Shown: piece by piece, positions 24,508-32,058 of the stretch
How positions within the stretch are numbered: position 1 is the stretch's first letter
Layout of the letters: each line of letters begins with the position of its first letter
DNA from: Novosphingobium album (ex Hu et al. 2023)
Lineage (GTDB): Bacteria > Pseudomonadota > Alphaproteobacteria > Sphingomonadales > Sphingomonadaceae
Direction of reading: 5' to 3'
DNA: 44,849 nt
Assembly: GCF_022832385.1 (NCBI RefSeq)
Contig: NZ_JALHLE010000030.1
Coordinates: 1-44,849 of the forward strand
Translations under genes and position numbers: made by a program
The notes under the pieces: model-generated
What the model was told of the DNA's origin: nothing
Databases searched by the model: none
What the model saw: only the letters and a program-made list of their open reading frames with translations

Positions 24508-24540
24508 GGTTTCAAGCCCCGGTAACCGGCGCCCTTGGTG

Positions 24541-24864
24541 TCACTGGCCGGCGATTTTGACGAATGCCTCGTCGATGGCGTGCAGCTTCTCTTCGGTGAT
24601 CATGTCGCCGGCGTAATTCTGCAACTGCTTCAACGTCATGCCGCGCGCCATTTCGATCTGGTCGTTAGCGACCAGTTCCGGCAGGTATTTTTCGAGAATA
24701 GCCTTCGTTGCCGGGGTGTCGAGCAGGTCGCCCAGCGGTGTTTCCGCAGTCGAATACTTCGGCTTCGAGGGCTCGGAAGGGATCGCTGCTGCCGGCGAAA
24801 ATGCCGCAGGAGCAACCGCAGCGGCGATGAAAGCTGCAAGGGCGGGGGCAAGAATTCTCTTCAC
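24541..24864 (-). CDS. Small secreted helical protein of unknown function
   Basis: A 107-residue protein with a clear Sec signal peptide (MKRILAPALAAFIAAAVAPAAFSPAAA) and a mature part of about 80 residues predicted to be helical: TPLGDLLDTPATKAILEKYLPELV, then ANDQIEMARGMTLKQLQNYAG, then TEEKLHAIDEAFVKI. I recall similar segments as free proteins and as domains in sphingomonads but know no function. GTG 24864 is the start because GGAGAG is 5 bases upstream. It lies 50 bases downstream of the mannonate dehydrogenase gene on the same strand and converges on the CMD gene. It could be a periplasmic helper of one of the exported glycosidases or of the catabolic system. Confidence 0.7.
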   Translation of the reverse strand: MKRILAPALAAFIAAAVAPAAFSPAAAIPSEPSKPKYSTAETPLGDLLDTPATKAILEKYLPELVANDQIEMARGMTLKQLQNYAGDMITEEKLHAIDEAFVKIAGQ

Positions 24865-24914
24865 GTTTCTCTCCACAATTCTGCCTGCCGTCGATCAGCA
24901 GGCCAGTCGATTTC

Positions 24915-26321
24915 TTATGCAGGGCGAAGCTGGTCTTGCACTTGCCCGAAGGCCGGCAAGACCTTTGCCACAAAGACCCGATCGTCCTGGGTTGGCCACC
25001 ATGGTCCGCCTACAAGGCCACTCTCGCCGAATACGGCATCGATGATCCCGACTTCGCCATGGGTGGACCAGGCGCCCGCCAGCTCGCCTGCCAGAGGATC
25101 ATCCACTTTGCGGACATCCCCGCGCACGTGTCGCAGCCAGGCGCAAAGTGCGGTCAGAATGGCCGGACTGTCAGCGCCCGCAGCACCTCGCACGGCAAGC
25201 GTTTCCAGCCAGCGCTGAGGGATCTTCTGACTGCCGTCCATGGCGATCTGAATCAGCCGGTGATTCAAGGCAGGATTGGCGAAGCGTTCGAGCAGGCTGG
25301 ACGCGTAAGTATCGAGGTCCTGCCCGGGCGCTGCAGATATGGTCGAGGCGGCCTCTTCCCGCATGAGGCGTTCGACAAGAGGGCGGATCTCGCGGTCGCC
25401 CACCGCCTGGTGAACATAGTCGTGACCATGTTCGAGACCGAGATAGGCCAGCGCCGAATGGGCGCCGTTCAGCATCCGCAGCTTTGCAGTCTCATAAGGT
25501 GCAACATCTGCGACGATCTGCGCACCTACCGCATCCCAGGTGGGCCTGCCCGCGGCAAATCTGTCCTCGATCACCCACTGGCTGAATGGCTCCGTCATGA
25601 CGGCGGCTTCATCCAGTATCCCGATTGTGCTTGTCAGCCTGATACGGTCCTGGTTGGTCGTTGCGGGCACGATCCGATCCACCATCGATGTGGGACATGC
25701 ACACTCGTTTTCGAACCATGGCACAAGGTCCGGATCGTGCCGTCGAAGATACTGCCCCATCAACTGCTCCAGTTGCCTGCCGTTTTCAGACAGATTGTCG
25801 CAGGAGAGAAGCGTCAGGCCGCCGAGACCCGCGTCGCAGCGCTGCCGGAGGCCATGGGCCAGTAAGCGGTAGATGCTGCCGCTGTCCGCCAGTGCAAAAT
25901 CGAGCGATCCATCTGCTGACCGGCAATAGCCCTTTTCAGTGATCGTGAAGCTGGCGATCCGTGTTGAGTCTGCTGCCAGAAGCCGAGCCACCGGGACCTT
26001 CATCGAACCGGCCGGCATCACGTTGCGGACGGACCCGACAATGCGGGTCCGTTCGCCATTTCCGGAACGCTCCGTTACCGAGTAGAGCCCGCTTTGCGGG
26101 TTGAGCTGGCAGGCCACCGCGCGCGATCGCAGCGAAATCCCGGTGATGAGCCAATTGCGATCTCCCGCGTTCAGCGCCGCATCGGTGTACCATGCCTGAT
26201 GGGCCCGGTGAAAAGCACCGATGCCGAAATGCACGATTCCCACCGACTGCGCATCGCGGTCATAGGCATACCGCGCGACCTCCGGGATCAGCTTGTCGAG
26301 GCTGGCCGGCGAAAGCCTCAC
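24915..26321 (-). CDS. uxuB: Fructuronate reductase / D-mannonate oxidoreductase
   Basis: A 468-residue long-chain polyol dehydrogenase family enzyme. It reduces D-fructuronate to D-mannonate with NADH in the cytoplasm. The N-terminal nucleotide-binding part is IVHFGIGAFHRAHQAWYTD. The catalytic cluster of the family, Lys-x4-Asn-x2-His, is K280, N285 and H288 in KLRMLNGAH. The start is GTG 26321, overlapping the UxaC stop in GTGA, so the two are translationally coupled. The neighbours (UxaC, ManD, KdgK) fix the role as UxuB rather than mannitol or arabinitol dehydrogenase. Confidence 0.88.
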   Translation of the reverse strand: MRLSPASLDKLIPEVARYAYDRDAQSVGIVHFGIGAFHRAHQAWYTDAALNAGDRNWLITGISLRSRAVACQLNPQSGLYSVTERSGNGERTRIVGSVRNVMPAGSMKVPVARLLAADSTRIASFTITEKGYCRSADGSLDFALADSGSIYRLLAHGLRQRCDAGLGGLTLLSCDNLSENGRQLEQLMGQYLRRHDPDLVPWFENECACPTSMVDRIVPATTNQDRIRLTSTIGILDEAAVMTEPFSQWVIEDRFAAGRPTWDAVGAQIVADVAPYETAKLRMLNGAHSALAYLGLEHGHDYVHQAVGDREIRPLVERLMREEAASTISAAPGQDLDTYASSLLERFANPALNHRLIQIAMDGSQKIPQRWLETLAVRGAAGADSPAILTALCAWLRHVRGDVRKVDDPLAGELAGAWSTHGEVGIIDAVFGESGLVGGPWWPTQDDRVFVAKVLPAFGQVQDQLRPA

Positions 26322-27739
26322 AGCCTGTAGGCTTTCTTGGGAAGATTGTAGGCAAGGTCCACGGCAACTTCCGCCGCCTCGTCCTCGTCCATGCGGTGCT
26401 CGGCGACCAGCCGCGCGAGAAAGCCGCAGTCGATCCGGCGAGCCACGTCGTGGCGCGCAGGGATCGAAAGGAATGCACGCGTATCGTCATTGAAACCCAC
26501 AGTGTTGTAAAAACCCGCGGTCTCGGTGACTTGCTCGCGGAAGCGGCGCATCCCCTCGGGGCTGTCATGAAACCACCAGGCCGGTCCTAGCCGCAGTGCC
26601 GGATAATGGCCGGCGAGCGGTGCCAGTTCGCGCGAATAGGCCGTCTCGTCGAGCGTGAAGAGAATGATCGTGAGCCCGGCCTCGTTTCCGTAGCGGGAAA
26701 GAAGCGGGCGGAGTGCTCGGACATATTCGGTCGCCACTGGAATATCGGCGCCCTTGTCCCGTCCGAACTTCTCGAAAAGCGGCGCATTGTGATTGCGGAA
26801 CGAGCCGGGATGGATCTGCATCACCAGCCCGTCATCCAGGCTCATGCCTGCCATTTCGGTCAGCATCTGCGCGCGGAACAGTTCGGCCTGTGCGGGCGTC
26901 GCCCGGCCTGTCGCGACGTCGGCGAACAGCGCCTCTGCCTCCGCTGGGGGAAGATCGGCTGTCGCGGCGGTGGGATGCCCATGATCGGTCGAGGTCGCGC
27001 CCATTGAAGCGAAGAAGGCGCGGCGCTGGCGATGCGCGGCAAGATAGCCCTGCCAGGTGCGGCAATCCTCACCGGTCAGTTCGGACAGGCGATCGAGATT
27101 GGCCTGAAAGCCCTCAAACTCCGGGTCGATGACCGGATCGGGGCGATAGGCCGTGAGAACCCGGCCCGGCCAGCCGCCATCCTTCGCGTTTTCGGTGCGG
27201 ATGACCTGATGGTGCTCCAGCGTATCGAGCGGGCTTTCCGTGGTGGTGAGCACCTCGATATTAAACCGGTCGAACAAGGCGCGGGGTTTGAATTCCGGCC
27301 AGGCCAGCGCTTCCGCGATGGTGTCGTAGTAAAGGTCCGAAGTCTCTTCAGTAAGGCGCACGTGAATGCTGAAAACTTCGGCAAACACCCAGTCGAGCCA
27401 CATCCGCGACGGCGTGCCGCGAAAAAGGTGGTAATTCGAGGCCAGGATACGCCAGGCTTCACGCGGATCGGTGTGACCGCCGCCGGGGCCGATGCCCAGA
27501 TCGGAAAGCGCTATGCCTTGCGAATAGAGCATCCGGAAAAGGTAATGATCCGGCTGCAGCAACAACTCGCTGGCATTGCCGAAAGGCGCATCTGACGCAA
27601 ACCATGCGGGGTCGGTGTGGCCGTGCGGGCTGATGATCGGGAGTTTGCAGACTTCCCGGTAAAGCACACGGGCAATTTCGCGCGTGTGGCCGTCTGCCGG
27701 GAACAGCCGGTCCGTCGACAAGCGTAGAGGCAGGGCCAT
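26318..27739 (-). CDS. uxaC: Glucuronate isomerase
   Basis: A 473-residue uronate isomerase of the amidohydrolase superfamily. It converts D-glucuronate to D-fructuronate (and galacturonate to tagaturonate). Metal-binding HGHTD sits in the first strand (PIISPHGHTDPAWF). Typical segments follow: TTTESPLDTLEHHQ, GATSTDHGHPTA, LVMQIHPGSFRNHN and FNDDTRAFLSIPARHDVARRIDCGFL. The length agrees with the family (about 470). ATG 27739 is used; an adjacent GTG at 27742 is possible. The gene follows the GntR gene by 17 bases and overlaps uxuB, giving a GntR-uxaC-uxuB operon divergent from ManD. Confidence 0.93.
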   Translation of the reverse strand: MALPLRLSTDRLFPADGHTREIARVLYREVCKLPIISPHGHTDPAWFASDAPFGNASELLLQPDHYLFRMLYSQGIALSDLGIGPGGGHTDPREAWRILASNYHLFRGTPSRMWLDWVFAEVFSIHVRLTEETSDLYYDTIAEALAWPEFKPRALFDRFNIEVLTTTESPLDTLEHHQVIRTENAKDGGWPGRVLTAYRPDPVIDPEFEGFQANLDRLSELTGEDCRTWQGYLAAHRQRRAFFASMGATSTDHGHPTAATADLPPAEAEALFADVATGRATPAQAELFRAQMLTEMAGMSLDDGLVMQIHPGSFRNHNAPLFEKFGRDKGADIPVATEYVRALRPLLSRYGNEAGLTIILFTLDETAYSRELAPLAGHYPALRLGPAWWFHDSPEGMRRFREQVTETAGFYNTVGFNDDTRAFLSIPARHDVARRIDCGFLARLVAEHRMDEDEAAEVAVDLAYNLPKKAYRL

Positions 27740-27756
27740 CACCTATGCATTCCCCA

Positions 27757-28566
27757 TCAGATCCGCGCCACGCTGCCGAAGCGCTGGCGCTGGCTGTCAA
27801 CGGACCTGCGCGCTTCAGCCAGTGCCTTTTTCTCCACGGCGAAGAGAAGGTGCTTGATCACGGCATCAAGATGGGCGCGCATGGCCATCCTCGCCACCTG
27901 GGGCTTGCGGCTTCGCAAGGCTTCGACAATCGCCGTGTGCTCGTCGACTACAGGCAGTACATTTGCGGTTCGGGCCTGTTCCAGCAGCAGGTTGCACTCC
28001 GGCGAACTCCACCGCTGCAGCCAGAGATCCTCCACTGTCTTTTCGACGGCGGCATTTCGCGTGGCCCGGGCAATTGCCATGTGAAAGGCCATGTCGGCGT
28101 TCTCTTCCGCGATCTGGTCCGCGTTCTGTTCCTGAATCGCCGCCACGAGCTGTTCCAAACCGGCGATCTCCTCATCGGTGATGTGCACGGCGGCGAGTGC
28201 CGCGGCTTCTCCTTCAAAGACCAGCCGCGCTTCCAGGAGCTCGAAGGGGCTGACATTGAAGCGTGGCTCGTCGCTCTCGCCTGGCAGGCGCACGACGAAC
28301 GTTCCCGCTCCCAGCCTGACCTCGATCAGACCCAGTACTTCCAGTGCCAGCATCGCTTCGCGAACGACCGGGCGGCTGACCTGCATTCTGACCGCGAGGT
28401 CGCGCTCGGCGGGCATCTTGTCTCCGATGGCGAACCTGCCCGATTGCAGCTCCTCGATCAGGGCGCTTGCGACCCGCTTGTAGAGCCGGGACTCGTCGGT
28501 GCCGAATGCGCCCAGTTCGGAATGCACCAGCGGCAGCTTCTGTGCGGATTTGCTCATCGACATCAT
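27757..28566 (-). CDS. GntR (FCD/FadR-type) regulator of hexuronate genes
   Basis: A 269-residue GntR regulator. The winged helix is [66 protein letters not shown] (about residues 26-92), the FadR-subgroup signature. The C-terminal FCD helical ligand-binding domain has the metal-type pattern [14 protein letters not shown] and [13 protein letters not shown]. By position it should sense a uronate intermediate and repress the uxaC-uxuB and ManD-KdgK operons, as UxuR and ExuR do in enterobacteria. A perfect 9-bp dyad lies 16 bases upstream of its start. Three ATG codons compete as the start (28566, 28563, 28557). Confidence 0.9.
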   Translation of the reverse strand: MMSMSKSAQKLPLVHSELGAFGTDESRLYKRVASALIEELQSGRFAIGDKMPAERDLAVRMQVSRPVVREAMLALEVLGLIEVRLGAGTFVVRLPGESDEPRFNVSPFELLEARLVFEGEAAALAAVHITDEEIAGLEQLVAAIQEQNADQIAEENADMAFHMAIARATRNAAVEKTVEDLWLQRWSSPECNLLLEQARTANVLPVVDEHTAIVEALRSRKPQVARMAMRAHLDAVIKHLLFAVEKKALAEARRSVDSQRQRFGSVARI

Positions 28567-28581
28567 CTTTCTATTGCGGTC

Positions 28582-28605
28582 TTACCACTTTCTTGCAAGT
28601 GGTAA
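28582..28605. promoter_or_regulatory. GntR operator in the hexuronate divergon
   Basis: TTACCACTT (28582-28590) and AAGTGGTAA (28597-28605) are perfect inverted 9-mers with a 6-base spacer. They lie in the 92-base gap between the GntR gene and the ManD gene. This is the obvious binding site for the GntR protein controlling both directions. Confidence 0.7.
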
Positions 28606-28658
28606 AAACATGTTGCCGCACATCGGGCGGAACTTCGAAGAAGAGCATCGGAAAAAGC

Positions 28659-29867
28659 ATGAAAATCCAGTCCGCGAAAGTCATCGTGACCTGCCCGGGA
28701 CGCAATTTCGTCACCCTCAAGATCGTGACCGATCAAGGGGTTTACGGAATCGGCGATGCTACCCTGAATGGGCGCGAAAAGGCGGTTGTTGCTTATCTCG
28801 AGGACCACGTGATCCCCTGTCTGATCGGCATGGATCCACGCCGGATCGAGGATATCTGGCAATATCTCTACCGCGGAGCCTACTGGCGGCGCGGCCCGGT
28901 AACCATGCGCGCGATCGCGGCGGTCGACATGGCGCTGTGGGACATCAAGGGCAAGATGGCCGGTATGCCTGTCTACGACCTGCTCGGCGGCAAGAGCCGT
29001 GAACGGGTGATGGTTTATGGCCATGCCAATGGCTCTAACATCGACGAGACGGTCGACGCCGTCGGCCACTACATCGATATGGGTTACAAGGCGATCCGCG
29101 CACAGACCGGCGTGCCGGGCATCAAGGATGCCTATGGGGTGGGACGCGGCAAGCTCTACTACGAGCCGGCCGATGCCGCCTTGCCGTCGCTGACCGGATG
29201 GGACACGCGCAAGGCGCTCAATTACGTGCCCAGGATGTTCGAGAAGCTGCGCGCGACCTATGGTTTCGATCACCACCTGCTGCACGACGGGCATCACCGC
29301 TACACGCCGCAGGAAGCAGCCAATCTGGGAAAGATGCTGGAGCCCTACCAGCTGTTCTGGCTGGAGGATTGCACGCCTGCCGAAAACCAGGAAGCGTTCA
29401 GGCTGGTGCGCCAGCACACGGTCACACCGCTGGCCGTTGGCGAAATTTTCAATACGATCTGGGACGCCAAGGACCTGATCCAGAACCAGCTTATCGACTA
29501 TATCCGCGCCACCGTGGTGGGCGCGGGCGGGCTGACGCACCTGCGCCGCATCGCCGATCTGGCCGCCCTGTACCAGGTGCGCACCGGCTGCCATGGCGCG
29601 ACCGATCTTTCGCCGGTCACGATGGGCTGCGCGCTGCATTTCGATACCTGGGTGCCCAATTTCGGTATCCAGGAATACATGCGCCACACCGAAGAGACCG
29701 ACGCGGTCTTCCCGCACGACTACCGCTTCGAGGACGGTCATCTGATCGTCGGCGAAACGGCGGGGCATGGCGTCGATATCGACGAGGACCTCGCCGCGAA
29801 GTATCCCTACAAGCCCGCCTATCTGCCCGTTGCGCGGCTGGAAGACGGGACGATGTGGAACTGGTGA
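28659..29867 (+). CDS. manD: D-mannonate dehydratase, enolase superfamily
   Basis: A 402-residue enolase-superfamily enzyme that dehydrates D-mannonate to 2-keto-3-deoxy-D-gluconate. From memory the sequence is nearly the same as the structurally studied Novosphingobium aromaticivorans ManD, including [17 protein letters not shown] and [20 protein letters not shown] segments. The functional residues fall at identical positions: metal ligands D210, E236 and E262, catalytic Y159 (with R147) and H212, and a C-terminal W402. The ATG at 28659 is set by this alignment; the ribosome site is weak. It replaces the unrelated UxuA of enterobacteria. KdgK follows 27 bases downstream. Confidence 0.96.
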   Translation: MKIQSAKVIVTCPGRNFVTLKIVTDQGVYGIGDATLNGREKAVVAYLEDHVIPCLIGMDPRRIEDIWQYLYRGAYWRRGPVTMRAIAAVDMALWDIKGKMAGMPVYDLLGGKSRERVMVYGHANGSNIDETVDAVGHYIDMGYKAIRAQTGVPGIKDAYGVGRGKLYYEPADAALPSLTGWDTRKALNYVPRMFEKLRATYGFDHHLLHDGHHRYTPQEAANLGKMLEPYQLFWLEDCTPAENQEAFRLVRQHTVTPLAVGEIFNTIWDAKDLIQNQLIDYIRATVVGAGGLTHLRRIADLAALYQVRTGCHGATDLSPVTMGCALHFDTWVPNFGIQEYMRHTEETDAVFPHDYRFEDGHLIVGETAGHGVDIDEDLAAKYPYKPAYLPVARLEDGTMWNW

Positions 29868-29894
29868 AGACCGGCTCGGGCGGATAGAGAAAAC

Positions 29895-30794
29895 ATGGCT
29901 CGGATCGTCTGTCTTGGCGAAGGTATGCTCGAACTCTCTCAGGAGGGTGAGGGCTGGTGCATGGGGTTCGGTGGCGACACGCTCAATACGGCGGTCCATC
30001 TCGCCCGGGCCGGTCACGACGTCGCCTATATGACGGCACTGGGATCGTGCCCCTTTAGCATGGACCTTCGCGCAAGCTGGCAATCCGAAGGGATAGACTG
30101 CGGCCTGATCGTAACGCATCCCTCACGGCGTCCCGGCCTCTACGCCATCACGGTCGATGGACAGGGCGAGCGCACCTTCACCTACTGGCGCGAAGCCAGC
30201 GCAGCGCGGGCCATGTTTGAGGTGCCCGAAATCGACGATGCGATTGGCGGTGCGGAGACGGCGGACCTTTTCTATTTTTCCCTGATCTCGCTGGCGATCC
30301 TGCCGCCGCAGGGCAGGCAGGACTTGCTCAGGCTGGCAGCCAAGGTGCGCATCAACGGCGGATTGGTCGCATTCGATGGCAACTACCGGCCCAGCCTTTG
30401 GGAAACGCCGGAGGCAGCGGCAAGATGGCGCGACCGGGCCATTGCCGCCTCCGACGCCGGTTTGCCCACGCTGGAGGACGAGGCCGCTCTGGGTGGCCCT
30501 GGAACGGCTGAGGCGGTGGCAGCACACTGGCAGGAGCTCGGGTGCCGGGAAGTGATCGTGAAAAAGGGCGCGCAAGGCTGCCTGCTGCCGGACCTTACCG
30601 TCTGTCCCCCGCCGCGGGTTCTGCAACCCACCGATACCAGCGGGGCCGGCGATGCGTTCAATGGCGGCTATCTGGGCGCACGATTGAAAGGCGCCCCGGT
30701 TGCCGAGGCTGCGCGGGCCGGGAATGCGCTGGCCGGATGGTGCGTGATGCGGCGCGGCGCGATCCCGGCCAGGGATGCCGCCGCGCCCTATTGA
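29895..30794 (+). CDS. kdgK: 2-keto-3-deoxygluconate kinase
   Basis: A 299-residue PfkB-family sugar kinase. It phosphorylates 2-keto-3-deoxygluconate to KDPG, which the Entner-Doudoroff aldolase (not in the window) splits. Seen are the N-terminal substrate region ending GGDTLNTAVHLARAG, the first PfkB-type strand set with GQGERTFTYWREASAA, the DGNYRPSLW segment typical of KdgK, and the C-terminal signature TSGAGDAFNGGYL with catalytic base D253. It follows manD on the same message. The gene ends 16 bases from the convergent MFS gene. Confidence 0.92.
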   Translation: MARIVCLGEGMLELSQEGEGWCMGFGGDTLNTAVHLARAGHDVAYMTALGSCPFSMDLRASWQSEGIDCGLIVTHPSRRPGLYAITVDGQGERTFTYWREASAARAMFEVPEIDDAIGGAETADLFYFSLISLAILPPQGRQDLLRLAAKVRINGGLVAFDGNYRPSLWETPEAAARWRDRAIAASDAGLPTLEDEAALGGPGTAEAVAAHWQELGCREVIVKKGAQGCLLPDLTVCPPPRVLQPTDTSGAGDAFNGGYLGARLKGAPVAEAARAGNALAGWCVMRRGAIPARDAAAPY

Positions 30795-30810
30795 GCCTGG
30801 CCGGGCGCGG

Positions 30811-32058
30811 TCAGCCAGACCACTTGCGCAAGAGCAGCCAGAGCGCGGCCGCGCCGATGATGTCGAGCCCGGCAAGGGCAACGAACAGCGGACTGTACCC
30901 ATATACGTCGGCGCTTTGGCCAATGATGAGCGTGAAGACCATGCCGCCGATCCACGCGATCGTGCCGGCCATTCCGCTGGCTGTGCCGACTGTGCGCGGC
31001 TCGAACAGATCGGAGCACAGGGTGATCAGTGCGCCGTTCAGCATCTGATGGGCAAAGCCGCCCACGCAAAACAGCGCGATCGCCAGCCCCGGCGACCCGG
31101 CAAGGCCGATGCAGGCGGGGCCGGCCATGCATAGTGCCCCGAACGTCATCGTAAGTTTGCGGGAGGCAATCATCCCGGACCCGCGTCGCATCAACGCAGA
31201 CGGCACCAGGCCCGCAGCCAGCGAACCGAAGTCGGCAGCCAGGAACGGGAGCCAAGCCCACAAGGCCACGCTCTTCAGATCGAGATGCCAGACGGAAACC
31301 AGATAGAGCGGAATGAAGAAGTTGAAGGTCTGCCATGCCGGTTCGGCCAGGAACCGCGGCACGGCAATTGCCCAAAACCCGCGCGAGCGCAGGACTTCCA
31401 TGCGCGTGGCGGGGCGCGATCCGGCGCTGTGCGCCGCCTTGTCCTGGGCAATCATCTTGCGTTCTGCAGCACTGATGCGAGGGTGATCTTCGGGGTCGCG
31501 ATAGCCGAACCACCACAGGGCTGCCCAAAGAAGGCTAAGCGCGCCGGTCACGTAGAAGGCGGATTGCCAGCCCCAGTTGAGGATGCAGAATACGACCAGC
31601 GGCGGTGCGACCATGCTGCCGACACTGGTGCCCATCTGGAAAGCGCTGGTCGCAAGCGGGCGTTCGCGGGCGGGGAACCACTCGGAAACTGTCTTGGCCC
31701 CGGCGGGTATTGCAGCGGCCTCCGTGGCACCGAGCAGGCCGCGGAAGAAGGCAAGCCCCTGCCAGCTTGCCGCGAGACCGTGGGCCATGTTGGACAGTGC
31801 CCAGCCCAGCGCGAAGATGAAAAAGCCAAGCCGGGTGCCCAAGGCGTCGAGGATGGCGCCGGCGACTGTCTGCATGATCGTATAGGCTGCCTGAAAGGCG
31901 AGAACGACCCAGCTGTACTGCTCGGTCGACATGCCGAAGTCAGCCTTGATGGTGGGCGCCGCGACCGAAAGCGTCGAGCGGGCGAGGTAGTTGAGGATCG
32001 TGCCGAGGGTTACGAGCCCGATGATCCACCACCGCAGTTTTCCGATCCGCGCGCTCAT
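30811..32058 (-). CDS. MFS transporter, probable hexuronate importer (ACS family)
   Basis: A 415-residue major facilitator with about 12 hydrophobic segments. NYLARSTLSVAAPTIKADFGMSTEQYSWV is the classic start of the anion:cation symporter (ACS) group, which contains ExuT, GudP and DgoT. It should bring glucuronate or another sugar acid across the inner membrane by proton symport. Its ATG overlaps the stop of the GH2 gene in ATGA, so enzyme and importer are made together. This supports a link between the sugar released by the GH2 enzyme and the uronate pathway. Substrate assignment is by family and context. Confidence 0.87.
   Translation of the reverse strand: MSARIGKLRWWIIGLVTLGTILNYLARSTLSVAAPTIKADFGMSTEQYSWVVLAFQAAYTIMQTVAGAILDALGTRLGFFIFALGWALSNMAHGLAASWQGLAFFRGLLGATEAAAIPAGAKTVSEWFPARERPLATSAFQMGTSVGSMVAPPLVVFCILNWGWQSAFYVTGALSLLWAALWWFGYRDPEDHPRISAAERKMIAQDKAAHSAGSRPATRMEVLRSRGFWAIAVPRFLAEPAWQTFNFFIPLYLVSVWHLDLKSVALWAWLPFLAADFGSLAAGLVPSALMRRGSGMIASRKLTMTFGALCMAGPACIGLAGSPGLAIALFCVGGFAHQMLNGALITLCSDLFEPRTVGTASGMAGTIAWIGGMVFTLIIGQSADVYGYSPLFVALAGLDIIGAAALWLLLRKWSG

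Noticed and set aside
24508..24540. Small CCGG-TAA-CCGG stem flanked by CAAG/CTTG between convergent genes
   Set aside because: Only four pairs in each part with mismatches and no T-run; too weak to call a terminator.
28563..30119. A 518-codon minus-strand frame opposite manD and kdgK
   Set aside because: The plus-strand manD is certain from its active-site residues; the antisense product has no domain pattern.
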